Positions 16,254-23,570 of a stretch of DNA of 23,570 nucleotides are shown in pieces. This DNA comes from an uncultured Eubacteriales bacterium (GTDB lineage: Bacteria > Bacillota > Clostridia > Lachnospirales > Lachnospiraceae): positions 1 through 23,570 of the forward strand of contig CACYBV010000002.1 in NCBI GenBank assembly GCA_902772745.1, given 5' to 3'. Positions within the stretch are counted from its first letter, which is position 1. Every line of letters starts with the position of its first letter. The notes below the pieces were generated by a model. The model was not told the DNA's origin and searched no databases. It worked only from the letters and a program-made list of their open reading frames with translations. The position numbers and the translations under genes are program-made.

Positions 16254-16907
16254 TAAGGCAGATGCGCCGGTTTGCCCGGGGAATATCAATATTTCCACAG
16301 GTTACCACGGTAACCTGAACAAGGGGACCGGATTTCGCAGGAAAACACAAGGCGGAGCGTTCATATAACATCATGGCGGGAAGACGGCCGCCTGGCGGCA
16401 GAGAATACGGAGTTACCGCGGTAACCTGAGCGGAATAAAGATGAAATTCACAAGCGGAAGTTTTGTGAAGTTATCATGACTGCCGGTTAGAGGAGTTGTG
16501 GCAGTTTCGCCCGGTACATAAGAGTTACCGCGGTAACCTTGACGAACAGATATGGTTCGTGCGGAGAGCCTGTCGGAAGTTACCGCGGTAACCTGTCAGA
16601 ATACAGTGGCATCTTAATGTCGGGAAGGCTTAAAGTTACCGCGGTAACCTGGAAGAAAAAAGTTGCCTGTCCGACTGCGGGAAGACACTGCTGTAAACAC
16701 ATGGCATCATTCTCCCGCGCGAACAGATACTTTGGTATCATCGATAAATGACAAGCAGTCGAGAAGAAAAAAGGGGCTGAGAAAAAGAGAAAAGACTGCG
16801 CGGAAACAATCATCTGTTTCAGGAAGCCCGCAAAGCCGCCAGGATCCTGCGGACAGCCGGCACTTCCATGTCAAACGGAATGCATATTCTATGCCCCGGA
16901 GCGCTAT
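16254..16907. other. Non-coding centromere region after parB
   Basis: A 654-bp region without a supported gene. The first ~400 bp hold the five-palindrome array. The remaining ~260 bp (16649-16907) are purine-rich and show no promoter, RNA or gene that I can defend. A frame over 16663-16911 lacks an ATG and a ribosome binding site. Confidence 0.6.
16301..16648. repeat. Putative parS array: five GTTACCGCGGTAAC palindromes
   Basis: Copies lie at 16301-16314 (central GC changed to AC), 16412-16425, 16524-16537, 16579-16592 and 16635-16648. All are followed by CCT or CTG, giving the wider consensus GTTACCGCGGTAACCTG (copy 3 ends CTT). Start-to-start spacings are 111, 112, 55 and 56 bp, close to multiples of one ~56-bp unit. 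The sequence differs from the canonical bacterial parS (TGTTTCACGTGAAACA). Position directly after parB makes a ParB-binding centromere the best explanation. Confidence 0.85.
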
Positions 16908-18683
16908 ATGAGTCAAAACAGACCACTGCAGTTCATGCGTCAGAAAGTAAACTCAGAGGAATTCAGCAAGGATCTTCTGCTGTTTTTTATCCTTTTCATC
17001 CTGTCCGGAATCAGGATCTGGCTTGCCAAGGGTATGCCCGTTTATATTCTTGCAACGGCAGAGCATGATGACGGACTTTTCCTCCATGAGGCGACCGAAC
17101 TTTTGCATAAGCGATGGCTCGGTGTATACTCTGAAAGCACGCTGTCCAAGGGTATATCTTTTACCCTGTTTCTTGCATTCTGCGGGGTGACGCGCATTCC
17201 TTATACGGTGCTTGTCACCCTGCTCAACATAATCAGCGCCGCTCTTTTTATATTTGCACTAAAACCTCTGTGCAAAAGCCGTGTATGGCGCGGGATTCTG
17301 TTTGCTCTTCTGATATTCTCCCCGGTAACATCTGCAGTATCTCTCTTCCAGAGGGTTTACCGCAATTCACTTTCCGCTTCGGCTTCGATGTTTCTTGCGG
17401 CAGGCTGCGTTTACCTGTTTACGAGAAGAGAAAAGAAAGAGAACACCGTTTATATCGTCTCGGTCCTGCTTGGAATGGCGCTCTGGTTTTTCATGCACCT
17501 TCGGGAAGACGGTGTCTGGATGCTGCCGTTTATGATCGGTGCAGGCCTCCTCTCCGTGCTGTTCCTGATCTTTGAAAAGGCAGGCAGGCGCCGGATACTC
17601 AGACTGTCCGTGTGTTTCGTGATTCCTTTCATGATCCTCTTTATCGGGAACCAGATGCTTTCTCTGGTGAACTGGAAAGTGTATGGAGAGTACACAGTGA
17701 ACGACAGATCGGGCGGACCGTTCGTCAGTGTCGCAAAACAGTTTTTGAGTGCCGAATCCGAGGAAACAGATCCCGTGGATGAACAGGTGGTCTGGGTTAC
17801 AAGGAACCAGTACGAGCGAGTCGTCGACGCTTCTCCGACATTATCGGCGATCAAAAAAGAAATGATGCAGGGCTATGATGACTATGCGGCATTCTGGGAA
17901 CACAAGGATGTACACGGTGATTTCTATGTCTGGGCATTAAGGCGGGGAGCGAGCCTTGCGGGGCATTACCAATATGCATCCGAGACCAGTGATTTCTGGA
18001 AAAAAGTCAGAGATGAGCTTCAGACCGCCTGTGAGAGCGGAAGGATCACAAAGAAAAAAGGGCTCTTTATTTCATTTAGCTCGCGTGGGATTACAAAGGA
18101 AAACGTAAAGGAAATCCCATCACTGACCATGAGCTGCCTGATCAGCAACGTATCCTTTTCTTCGCCGCAGACAATTGCGTATCAGCAGCCCGTCAGTTCC
18201 GGCACGCTTTACCAGATCCGGCAGGCAGAGAGCCTTACAAATTCCCTTTGCTGCTACTCTGAGGAGATTTTGGAGGAGGACCCGTCCGGCCCTGCCTTTG
18301 CCAGATTTACCGGAATGAATAACCGTATAACAACGGTTTACCAGAAAGCCGGCCTCCCGCTCTTTATCTGCGGGAAAGTCGCAGCGCTGTTCCTGCTTGC
18401 GGTTTTTATTATCCGCAAGGCCATGAAAAAAAGTGTTGAGAAGGAAATCCTTCCGGTGCTTCTGATCGGAACCGGTCTGTTCCTTTCGGTACTCATCCTG
18501 AACTTTGCGGTATCCTGGTTCAGCACATTTATGGATGAAGGGCCGAAGTATCAGTGGTGGTTCTATGGAGGATCCGCCACACAGCTGTCACTTGCCGCAG
18601 ATCTTCTGGCAATCGGAACAGCCGCCCGTGTTTTTGCGAAAATCATTCCCTGGAGCAAGCGGAAGGAGAGACGGAACGGCTGA
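16908..18683 (+). CDS. Polytopic membrane protein, GT-C-glycosyltransferase-like
   Basis: 591 residues with about ten membrane helices: one near residues 24-41, seven between about 82 and 255, then three near 482-502, 512-537 and 555-576. An extracytoplasmic soluble part of about 225 residues (256-480) separates the blocks. The first outer loop carries an acidic pair in TAEHDDGLFLHEATELL, the position where GT-C-fold glycosyltransferases keep their catalytic aspartates. Such enzymes move sugars from lipid-linked donors to wall or surface glycans. The assignment rests on topology and this loop only, so a transporter or anchoring role remains possible. The start has GGAG 8 bases upstream. No partner polysaccharide genes are seen, although the next gene also acts at the cell envelope. 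Confidence 0.8.
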   Translation: MSQNRPLQFMRQKVNSEEFSKDLLLFFILFILSGIRIWLAKGMPVYILATAEHDDGLFLHEATELLHKRWLGVYSESTLSKGISFTLFLAFCGVTRIPYTVLVTLLNIISAALFIFALKPLCKSRVWRGILFALLIFSPVTSAVSLFQRVYRNSLSASASMFLAAGCVYLFTRREKKENTVYIVSVLLGMALWFFMHLREDGVWMLPFMIGAGLLSVLFLIFEKAGRRRILRLSVCFVIPFMILFIGNQMLSLVNWKVYGEYTVNDRSGGPFVSVAKQFLSAESEETDPVDEQVVWVTRNQYERVVDASPTLSAIKKEMMQGYDDYAAFWEHKDVHGDFYVWALRRGASLAGHYQYASETSDFWKKVRDELQTACESGRITKKKGLFISFSSRGITKENVKEIPSLTMSCLISNVSFSSPQTIAYQQPVSSGTLYQIRQAESLTNSLCCYSEEILEEDPSGPAFARFTGMNNRITTVYQKAGLPLFICGKVAALFLLAVFIIRKAMKKSVEKEILPVLLIGTGLFLSVLILNFAVSWFSTFMDEGPKYQWWFYGGSATQLSLAADLLAIGTAARVFAKIIPWSKRKERRNG

Positions 18684-18851
18684 AGACCGCAGTAACGATT
18701 CCGTACTGCAGCGAGATTTCCGTTCTGCACTTTATGGAAGCAGCTGTCTGCATATTTTAAGACCACAACTTGATCAAAGATATTAAACCGGGCCGGCTCC
18801 CGGAAATTGGACGCAACGGAGCTTTGCCCATCGCAGCGAAGAGGGGATATT

Positions 18852-20504
18852 ATGAAACGAAGGTATAAACGGTTTCTTTTTGCAGCGGTTATTCTGACAG
18901 TGCTGCTGACAGCCTGCACAAGCAGGGATCTGCCGTGGGACGGCAAGAGACCGGATCATGAATCGCAGGAACAAGCATCGCAAAAAACAGAAAATACGGA
19001 GAACACATCGGCTGAGGAAGAAGAGAGCGAAGAGTACGAGGCGCTGCCGGGACTGTCAGGGACTCTGCCCGCTCCGGTTCCCGGTACGGGATCGGAAGAA
19101 CTTACCGATGCGGACTATACGGAACGCCTTTATGACAGTTCAAGTCTCGGGGTGGATTCCCGGTCATACTGCGTTCTTGCGAACAACGGCCAGGTTGCCA
19201 CGGGAAGAAAAGAACTGGAAGCCCATGCGCCTGCAAGCATCACCAAGGTGCTGACCGCGCTTGTTGTTATGGAACATGTCAACGTGTCGGAAAAGGTCAC
19301 GATTCAGGAATCTTCGGTGACGAACAACCTCGAGCCGATGAGTTCAGGCGTATATCCGTCCTTCAAGCCGGGAGAAACGGTTACCGTAGAGGATCTTCTG
19401 TATGCCCTGATTCTTGCATCCACAAACTCCGCAGGAAACATTCTCGCCGACTATGTCGCGGGATCAACTCCTGCATTTGCTGAAATGATGAATCAGCGGG
19501 CCGCCTCTCTCGGAGCAGTGAACTCGCATTTTGTAAATGCACACGGTCTCGACCAGGAAGGCCATTACAGCTGTGCCTATGACATGACGCTGATCCTGAG
19601 AGCGGCATTCTCCTACGACCCGCTGCGCGTCATCCTTCAAAGCACGAAATATACCATTCCGGAAACAGAGTATACGGCCGCACGTTCCTTTTATATGGGA
19701 CATCAGATCGTGAACGGAACACGGACTTACCCTAAAATCGTAGCGGGAAAACCCGGCTGGACAGTGCAGGCGCAGGGAACGCTGCTTTCCGTTTTTGAAG
19801 GACCGGACACCTGGTACTACATTTGTACGATGTATTCAGACAATGGAAACCAGTATGAGGACACCATAAACCTTGCGGAATTTGTAGCTGCATGCGACGA
19901 GGGACGCGAACCGCTTCTGACACCGCTTGTTCATAATATGACGATTACAAATGCTGACGAAACCGGAGTGGATCTTTATTACAATGTCGACAACGGCGGT
20001 GTTTCATCGAGGATCGTCTACTGGGATCTTCTTAAAGGAACTTCCGATGCCGTCTTCGGGCCGGAAGCCGGCGTAAAGCCTACTATGGGCGTACACCTTG
20101 CGCTGCCGTATTACGGCGCCTTCCAGGTACAGATATTTGTGACGGATGACAGGGGAGAGGAGCGGGGACTCAGTTTTTATGTGCTTCATACGGGAAGCAG
20201 GCATCAGGGAATCACCGAGTGGAAAGGTGAAAAGTACATCATTGACAGCAACGGGCTTCTTTTATGCGGCGGCGGTGTCGAAGTGCCGGAAGGGATATTC
20301 TATACTACCGGAACCGGGCCGATCGTTCATGATGATTTCTGCGGACGGTTTTACGCCGGAGAGAACGGGCAGATCATGACCGGATGGATCACGGCGAAAG
20401 GATCAACTTTCTACTGTCAGGCAGACGGACGGATTGCAACCGGCCGAATTCTGATTGAAGGAACGCTTTACGAATTCAGTGAATCCGGCGTACTGCAGCA
20501 GTAA
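18852..20504 (+). CDS. Lipoprotein D-Ala-D-Ala carboxypeptidase-like (peptidase S11) with C-terminal wall-binding-like repeats
   Basis: The start at 18852 follows GAGGGG; the longer frame to 18807 would bury the signal peptide. MKRRYKRFLFAAVILTVLLT followed by Ala-Cys22 is a lipoprotein signal with a lipobox, so the mature protein is anchored by Cys22 outside the membrane. An acidic linker reaches to about residue 85. The S11 domain has Ser129-x-x-Lys132 (ASITKVLTAL) and Ser190-Thr-Asn192 (STNSAGN). The third motif, normally KTG, reads Lys300-Pro-Gly (VAGKPGWTVQAQG). The last ~90 residues (GWITAKGSTFYCQADGRIAT and similar) resemble glucan- or choline-binding-type repeats. It should trim the terminal D-Ala of peptidoglycan stem peptides if active; the KPG change leaves that open. 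Confidence 0.9.
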   Translation: MKRRYKRFLFAAVILTVLLTACTSRDLPWDGKRPDHESQEQASQKTENTENTSAEEEESEEYEALPGLSGTLPAPVPGTGSEELTDADYTERLYDSSSLGVDSRSYCVLANNGQVATGRKELEAHAPASITKVLTALVVMEHVNVSEKVTIQESSVTNNLEPMSSGVYPSFKPGETVTVEDLLYALILASTNSAGNILADYVAGSTPAFAEMMNQRAASLGAVNSHFVNAHGLDQEGHYSCAYDMTLILRAAFSYDPLRVILQSTKYTIPETEYTAARSFYMGHQIVNGTRTYPKIVAGKPGWTVQAQGTLLSVFEGPDTWYYICTMYSDNGNQYEDTINLAEFVAACDEGREPLLTPLVHNMTITNADETGVDLYYNVDNGGVSSRIVYWDLLKGTSDAVFGPEAGVKPTMGVHLALPYYGAFQVQIFVTDDRGEERGLSFYVLHTGSRHQGITEWKGEKYIIDSNGLLLCGGGVEVPEGIFYTTGTGPIVHDDFCGRFYAGENGQIMTGWITAKGSTFYCQADGRIATGRILIEGTLYEFSESGVLQQ

Positions 20505-20509
20505 AAAGG

Positions 20510-20728
20510 CGTGTACATGGGCGGGATACAGAGGCCAGGACAATCCTGCCGAACCTCGTTTTCTACGCTGAGCAGTATGTTGTCGGGAAGGACAGGTACG
20601 GAGACCAGGAATTTGACTACATTTTCGACCCGGAAAAAATTGGCATGAAGGGTGCAGAATTGAAGGAGTTTTTGGAGACGCGAAAGTACATTGAAAAAGT
20701 CATTACAAAGAAGGTTGAGATTGGTTAA
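20510..20728 (+). pseudogene. C-terminal remnant of an unidentified gene
   Basis: The frame reads RDTEARTILPNLVFYAEQYV, then GDQEFDYIFDPEKIGMKG, and ends ITKKVEIG at the TAA 20726-20728. The composition looks like real protein, but no start codon or ribosome binding site precedes it: the frame runs back into the end of the carboxypeptidase gene. It is therefore best read as the tail of a deleted or rearranged gene. I do not recognise the family. Confidence 0.5.
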
Positions 20729-20746
20729 AACCACCCTCCGAAAAAT

Positions 20747-20782
20747 ACATTGTCTAGTGTATATAGACAATGTGATTTTTTA
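20747..20782 (+). terminator. Rho-independent terminator
   Basis: ACATTGTCTA (20747-20756) and TAGACAATGT (20764-20773) form a perfect 10-bp stem with a 7-base loop, followed by GATTTTTTA. It lies 18 bases after the stop of the remnant gene and would end its transcript. Confidence 0.7.
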
Positions 20783-20796
20783 CCCCTATAAAACAC

Positions 20797-20837
20797 AAAA
20801 AAAACCGCCCGTCTCCGCCGCCTGCCATGGCGGAGAC
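20797..20837 (-). terminator. Terminator-like hairpin on the minus strand
   Basis: GTCTCCGCC (20811-20819) pairs with GGCGGAGAC (20829-20837). Read on the minus strand, a run of eight T follows six bases after the stem. No minus-strand gene that needs it is visible, so it may be a leftover or part of a bidirectional termination region. Confidence 0.4.
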
Positions 20838-20975
20838 GAACAGCAAAAAAGTAGCAAAACGAGATAATAAAAATTTGAAAACCGCGGCTGGTCGGATATC
20901 CTGGAATTTACGCCGAACACACAGAACAGCCCGTGAAGAAGGTTCATAAACATTATTATGATATAATACAAAAAG

Positions 20976-21031
20976 GCCCGCGTAACGCGGGCGGTCTTCC
21001 TCCCATGACTGAAGTCACGGGTGTCAGAACC
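20976..21031 (+). mobile_element. IS200/IS605-end-like hairpin pair (copy 2 of the dispersed element)
   Basis: GCCCGCG-TAA-CGCGGGC (20976-20992) is followed by GGTCTTCCT and a second hairpin CCCATGACT-GA-AGTCACGGG (21002-21021, one A-C mismatch). From memory, a GC hairpin, then CTTCCTCCC, then a hairpin with GACTGAAGTC is typical of ends of IS200/IS605 elements in Clostridia, where TnpA recognises hairpins and TnpB-type RNAs end. No tnpA or tnpB gene is present, so this would be a solo end or a decayed copy. Positions 21005-21031 match 9157-9131 (minus strand) at 26 of 27 bases. Confidence 0.45.
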
Positions 21032-21060
21032 TGTATTTTTCTGAAGGAAGGGCGAAAAAA

Positions 21061-21834
21061 ATGCGTATTACAGTACTCTCCGAGAATACTTCGCGCTGTG
21101 GATTTCCGGCAGAACATGGTCTGTCACTTTATGTGGAAACTTTGCGGCATCGCTTCCTGTTTGATACAGGGCAGAGCGGGCTCTTTTCAGAGAACGCAGG
21201 GAGGCTCGGAATTGATCTTAAAACAGTTGATTTCGTTGTTCTTTCTCATGGACACTATGATCATGGCGGCGGAATCCGACAGTTTCTGGAGTTGAATGAT
21301 CACGCACCGGTCTATATGAATCCGTATGCGTTTGAGCCGCATTATAACGGTACTGAGAAGTATATTGGATTAGATCCGCGTCTGAAGGAAAGTAATCGAA
21401 TCATTTATACCGAAGACAGTATGAAGATCTCCGATGAACTGACCGTATATTTCTGCAATGACGGGAAAAAGGTCATAGATCTTGGCTCCTTTGGCTTGAA
21501 CATGGTGCAGAATGCCCGGTTTTTGCCGGATGATTTCCGCCATGAGCAGTACCTTCTTGCGGAAGAAAACGGGAAGAGGATTCTTTTCAGCGGCTGTTCA
21601 CATAAAGGTATCATAAATATTGAAAACTGGTTCCGGCCGGATGTGCTGATCGGCGGATTTCATTTTTCGAAGCTTCCGCCTGATGAGGTCCTGGCAGGAT
21701 ATGCGAGGAAACTTGATTATTATGAAACAGAATATTATACCTGCCATTGTACCGGGGAACTCCAATATGCGTTTATGGCAAAATACATGAGGACGCTTCA
21801 TTACATCAGTACCGGGGATACAATAGAAATCTGA
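21061..21834 (+). CDS. MBL-fold metallo-hydrolase
   Basis: 257 residues, starting after GGAAGGG. His63-Gly-His65-Tyr-Asp67-His68 (LSHGHYDHGGG) is the metal-binding HxHxDH motif of the metallo-beta-lactamase fold. The other expected elements follow: FSGCSHKGIINI in the middle with a metal-ligand histidine, and YYTCHCTGELQYAFM near the C-terminus with another. The arrangement, with CSHKGI and CHCTG, fits the branch often annotated as similar to 7,8-dihydropterin-6-methyl-4-aminobenzene-5'-phosphate synthase, a poorly characterised cytosolic group. No signal peptide is present and the substrate cannot be inferred. It stands alone, between the scar region and the regulator-kinase pair. Confidence 0.92.
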   Translation: MRITVLSENTSRCGFPAEHGLSLYVETLRHRFLFDTGQSGLFSENAGRLGIDLKTVDFVVLSHGHYDHGGGIRQFLELNDHAPVYMNPYAFEPHYNGTEKYIGLDPRLKESNRIIYTEDSMKISDELTVYFCNDGKKVIDLGSFGLNMVQNARFLPDDFRHEQYLLAEENGKRILFSGCSHKGIINIENWFRPDVLIGGFHFSKLPPDEVLAGYARKLDYYETEYYTCHCTGELQYAFMAKYMRTLHYISTGDTIEI

Positions 21835-21908
21835 GAGCAGACAGGAGCAGTAAACCAAAGGAAAACAGAGATCCCGGGCGGCAGGAATCATTTTCAGGAA
21901 GAAATTGA

Positions 21909-21937
21909 TTGAAAATATAACGCATATGCGTTATAAT
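21909..21937 (+). promoter_or_regulatory. Promoter of the XRE-HipA-like operon
   Basis: TTGAAA (21909-21914), a 17-bp spacer and a perfect TATAAT (21932-21937). The spacer and the -10 box are covered by the palindrome at 21916-21935. The predicted leader is about 12-15 bases, ending with AGGGGTG before the ATG. Confidence 0.7.
21916..21935. promoter_or_regulatory. Perfect 20-bp palindromic operator
   Basis: TATAACGCATATGCGTTATA is its own reverse complement over all 20 bases and overlaps the -10 box. A dimeric XRE regulator encoded immediately downstream is the obvious candidate ligand, which would give autorepression. Confidence 0.75.
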
Positions 21938-21955
21938 CATTACAGGGGTGAACAA

Positions 21956-22414
21956 ATGAACGACAACTTTAAGGCCATCTTGAGGAAGAGGCACATCACT
22001 TCATACCGCCTTGCGAAAGATACCGGGATACCATATACGACAATATATGAACTCACCACTGGCAAAAAAGACATCAATAAAAAACCATTGGAGGAGATCA
22101 TCCGCATAGCGGCTGTGCTCCAAACATCGATTGACAACATCCGGAATCCCATCCATGTGATGGACAAACGCAGCGGAAAATACAGAAATGTCAGATACAC
22201 ATGGTCTTATGATGGGGTAATGCTGCTTCATGTCATATACAAAGAAAAAAACAAAACAATAAAAACAGACCTGCAAATGACTCATATAGATGACATCCAG
22301 ATATACATCGCGGTCACAGAGCTTATTATTGACAACTATCTAAACGAGATTACCGAAGAGGAAAAAAATCAACGAATACAGGAGAAATTAAGATGCATGA
22401 GCATTATATCTTAA
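21956..22414 (+). CDS. XRE-type HTH regulator, likely HipB-like partner
   Basis: 152 residues from the ATG at 21956, chosen because AGGGGTG precedes it; the frame extends upstream, but through the operator. Residues 1-60 form an XRE/Cro-type helix-turn-helix: FKAILRKRHITSYRLAKDTG, then IPYTTIYELTTGKKDINKKP, where the recognition helix lies at PYTTIYELTTG. The remaining ~90 residues (YTWSYDGVMLLHVIYKEKNK and on) form a beta-rich then helical domain that I cannot name. The gene is visibly more A-rich than its neighbours, which suggests transfer. Its last 22 bases overlap the start of the HipA-like kinase, the tight coupling expected of a toxin-antitoxin pair. Confidence 0.88.
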   Translation: MNDNFKAILRKRHITSYRLAKDTGIPYTTIYELTTGKKDINKKPLEEIIRIAAVLQTSIDNIRNPIHVMDKRSGKYRNVRYTWSYDGVMLLHVIYKEKNKTIKTDLQMTHIDDIQIYIAVTELIIDNYLNEITEEEKNQRIQEKLRCMSIIS

Positions 22415-23570
22415 TGCATAAGCAATTCCTTTGCGGGGTCATTGATATCGATCCTGTCAACGGCTCACTGCGCGGATATAACAACCTGAGTACAGCCACT
22501 TCCCCCTTTTTTGGCAACGCGGACACATCGCTCATGAAGCGCTGGTGGGAAGCACGCGCAATCCCGACTTCGCGGAATTCGATAAACGAGATACTGACAC
22601 GCGCAGGATGCAGATCGACAAAAGAATACCTTGCAAAAAACCTCGCACTGAGCTTGACGGACACTTACTGGATCTGTCCTGTCGACTGGAAGTTAAAATG
22701 GGAGGATGTAAGCCTGTATCGCATGCAAAACATCAACGAGGGAAGAATTCCGTATCACAATGCTACCTCTTACGACCCGAATGCAACACTCGGCGGACAG
22801 ATGGACAAGTATTGGGACATGAATGACACGCCTCCGACACTTGTCAAAACAGCGTACCGGACTTACGGGCAACAGGCAGTGAATGAAGTATTTGCGACAC
22901 TGGTGCATGACCGCCAAAGAACACAACTTCCATACGTGAGATATGAAATACAAAAAGCGCCCGACAACGGGATTCAGTCGCTATGCCCGGCGTTCACCTC
23001 GGAAGAAGTTGAGTTTGTGCCGGCAATGGAGGTCATAGATTCCAGAAAAATCAGAGACGATAAATCACTGTACGACGCTTATATAGATATCTGTTCGGAA
23101 CATGGTATTGAGCGCGATTTAATGCAACAATTCATGGATTACCAGACGCTGACCGACTTCGTTATCTCGAATACCGATGAGCACCTGATGAATTTCGGAA
23201 TCCTGCGCACGACTGACGAGCTTACCTGCATTGCCCCCGCTCCGATATTCGATTCGGGTAACAGTATGTTCTACAGCGAACTGCGTAATTCTCCATATAG
23301 TCGCCGTGAACTTCTGGAGAGAAAGATAACAGGAATCTATGACGTTGAAGAAAAGATATTGAAGCGTGTTAAGGATAAGAACATTGTAAGGGAAGACTTG
23401 CTCCCTCATCCTGGAGAAGTTAAGGATTTCTATGCAGAACGGGGCATCCCGGAGGAGCGCGCGTCCGTTATCGCCGGCTCATACGAGCAGAAGCTTTCGC
23501 TGCTGCATGACTTTCAGCGTGGAAAAACGATTTCCCTGTATAACGAGAAGCACAAACATGCCAAAGCAAG
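22393..23570 (+). CDS. HipA-like serine/threonine kinase, C-terminus cut by window edge
   Basis: An open frame of 392 codons from the ATG at 22393 (AGGAG at 22380-22384) to the right edge. It shows the HipA-type kinase core: a glycine-rich stretch at about 131-136 (TLGGQMDKYWD), Lys152 in PTLVKTAYRTYG, Glu165 in QAVNEVFATLV, the catalytic loop FVISNTDEHLMNFG with Asn260, Asp262, His264 and Asn267, and a metal-binding Asp287 in PIFDSGNSM. The N-terminal ~130 residues (KRWWEARAIPTSRNSINEIL) differ from classical HipA but match what I recall of HipA-like phosphotransferases in Firmicutes. Classical HipA phosphorylates glutamyl-tRNA synthetase and halts growth; the target here is unknown. The overlapping upstream XRE gene is the probable antitoxin. 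Confidence 0.88.
   Translation, partial: MHEHYILMHKQFLCGVIDIDPVNGSLRGYNNLSTATSPFFGNADTSLMKRWWEARAIPTSRNSINEILTRAGCRSTKEYLAKNLALSLTDTYWICPVDWKLKWEDVSLYRMQNINEGRIPYHNATSYDPNATLGGQMDKYWDMNDTPPTLVKTAYRTYGQQAVNEVFATLVHDRQRTQLPYVRYEIQKAPDNGIQSLCPAFTSEEVEFVPAMEVIDSRKIRDDKSLYDAYIDICSEHGIERDLMQQFMDYQTLTDFVISNTDEHLMNFGILRTTDELTCIAPAPIFDSGNSMFYSELRNSPYSRRELLERKITGIYDVEEKILKRVKDKNIVREDLLPHPGEVKDFYAERGIPEERASVIAGSYEQKLSLLHDFQRGKTISLYNEKHKHAKA

Larger units (their letters stand above)
20505..21060. other. Scar-like intergenic region with remnants and hairpins
   Basis: This 556-bp stretch is more A-rich than its flanks. It holds a headless coding remnant, two terminator-like hairpins, a weak promoter (TATAAT at 20962-20967 with no good -35) and an insertion-element-end-like pair of hairpins just before the MBL gene. 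The pattern suggests past insertion and deletion events. Confidence 0.55.

Noticed and set aside
16301..16648. CRISPR array
   Set aside because: The repeats are short perfect palindromes with unequal gaps of about 41 and 97 bases, there are no cas genes, and a parB gene lies directly upstream.
18554..18760. Short frame past the GT-C-like gene ending AVTIPYCSEISVLHFMEAAV
   Set aside because: It looks mildly protein-like after 18684, but it has no start codon there and no family that I recognise; a decayed gene start is possible but unsupported.
20786..20971. 61-codon minus-strand frame starting MYYIIIMFMNLL
   Set aside because: Hydrophobic by AT-rich composition, no ribosome binding site, and its end lies within a terminator hairpin.

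Overview
The window looks like DNA from a low-GC-lineage but roughly 50% GC anaerobic member of the Clostridia, probably Lachnospiraceae or a relative. The reasons are strong AGGAGG-type ribosome binding sites, a replication initiator with a C-terminal domain like DUF6017, a lipoprotein S11 carboxypeptidase with cell-wall-binding-like repeats, and very large soluble orphan proteins of a kind I associate with gut and rumen Clostridia. This placement is an inference; no rRNA or tRNA gene is visible.

Left third (1-9023): a divergent cluster of proteins I cannot name. On the minus strand lie a frameshifted small ORF (4325-3982), a 687-residue protein (3913-1850) and a protein of at least 596 residues that runs off the left edge (1788-1). 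On the plus strand is a 1402-residue protein (4815-9023) built from about five copies of a ~155-residue helical module followed by three copies of a second module. The two facing promoters carry the same tandem TGGACA motif with an 11-bp period, so the cluster may be co-regulated. None of these proteins shows a signal peptide or membrane segment.

Middle (9236-12225, minus strand): four ordinary genes read in one direction: rtcB RNA ligase, a PaaI-like hotdog thioesterase, a DUF2809-rhodanese fusion, and a flavodoxin-fold reductase with a four-cysteine motif.

Replication and partition block (12283-16648): a replication initiator on the minus strand faces away from a three-gene plus-strand operon of a small protein, ParA and ParB. 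Overlapping face-to-face promoters separate them. ParB is followed by five copies of the palindrome GTTACCGCGGTAAC spaced on a ~56-bp lattice, a likely centromere. Phased 15-bp repeats inside the initiator gene could be origin iterons. This block suggests that the window belongs to a plasmid, megaplasmid/chromid or integrated element rather than a standard chromosome arm.

Right part (16908-23570): a GT-C-like polytopic membrane protein, a secreted lipoprotein of the D-Ala-D-Ala carboxypeptidase family, a ~550-bp scar region with a gene remnant, hairpins and an IS200/IS605-end-like sequence, an MBL-fold hydrolase, and an AT-richer two-gene unit of an XRE-type regulator and a HipA-like kinase (cut by the right edge) under a promoter that overlaps a perfect 20-bp palindrome.
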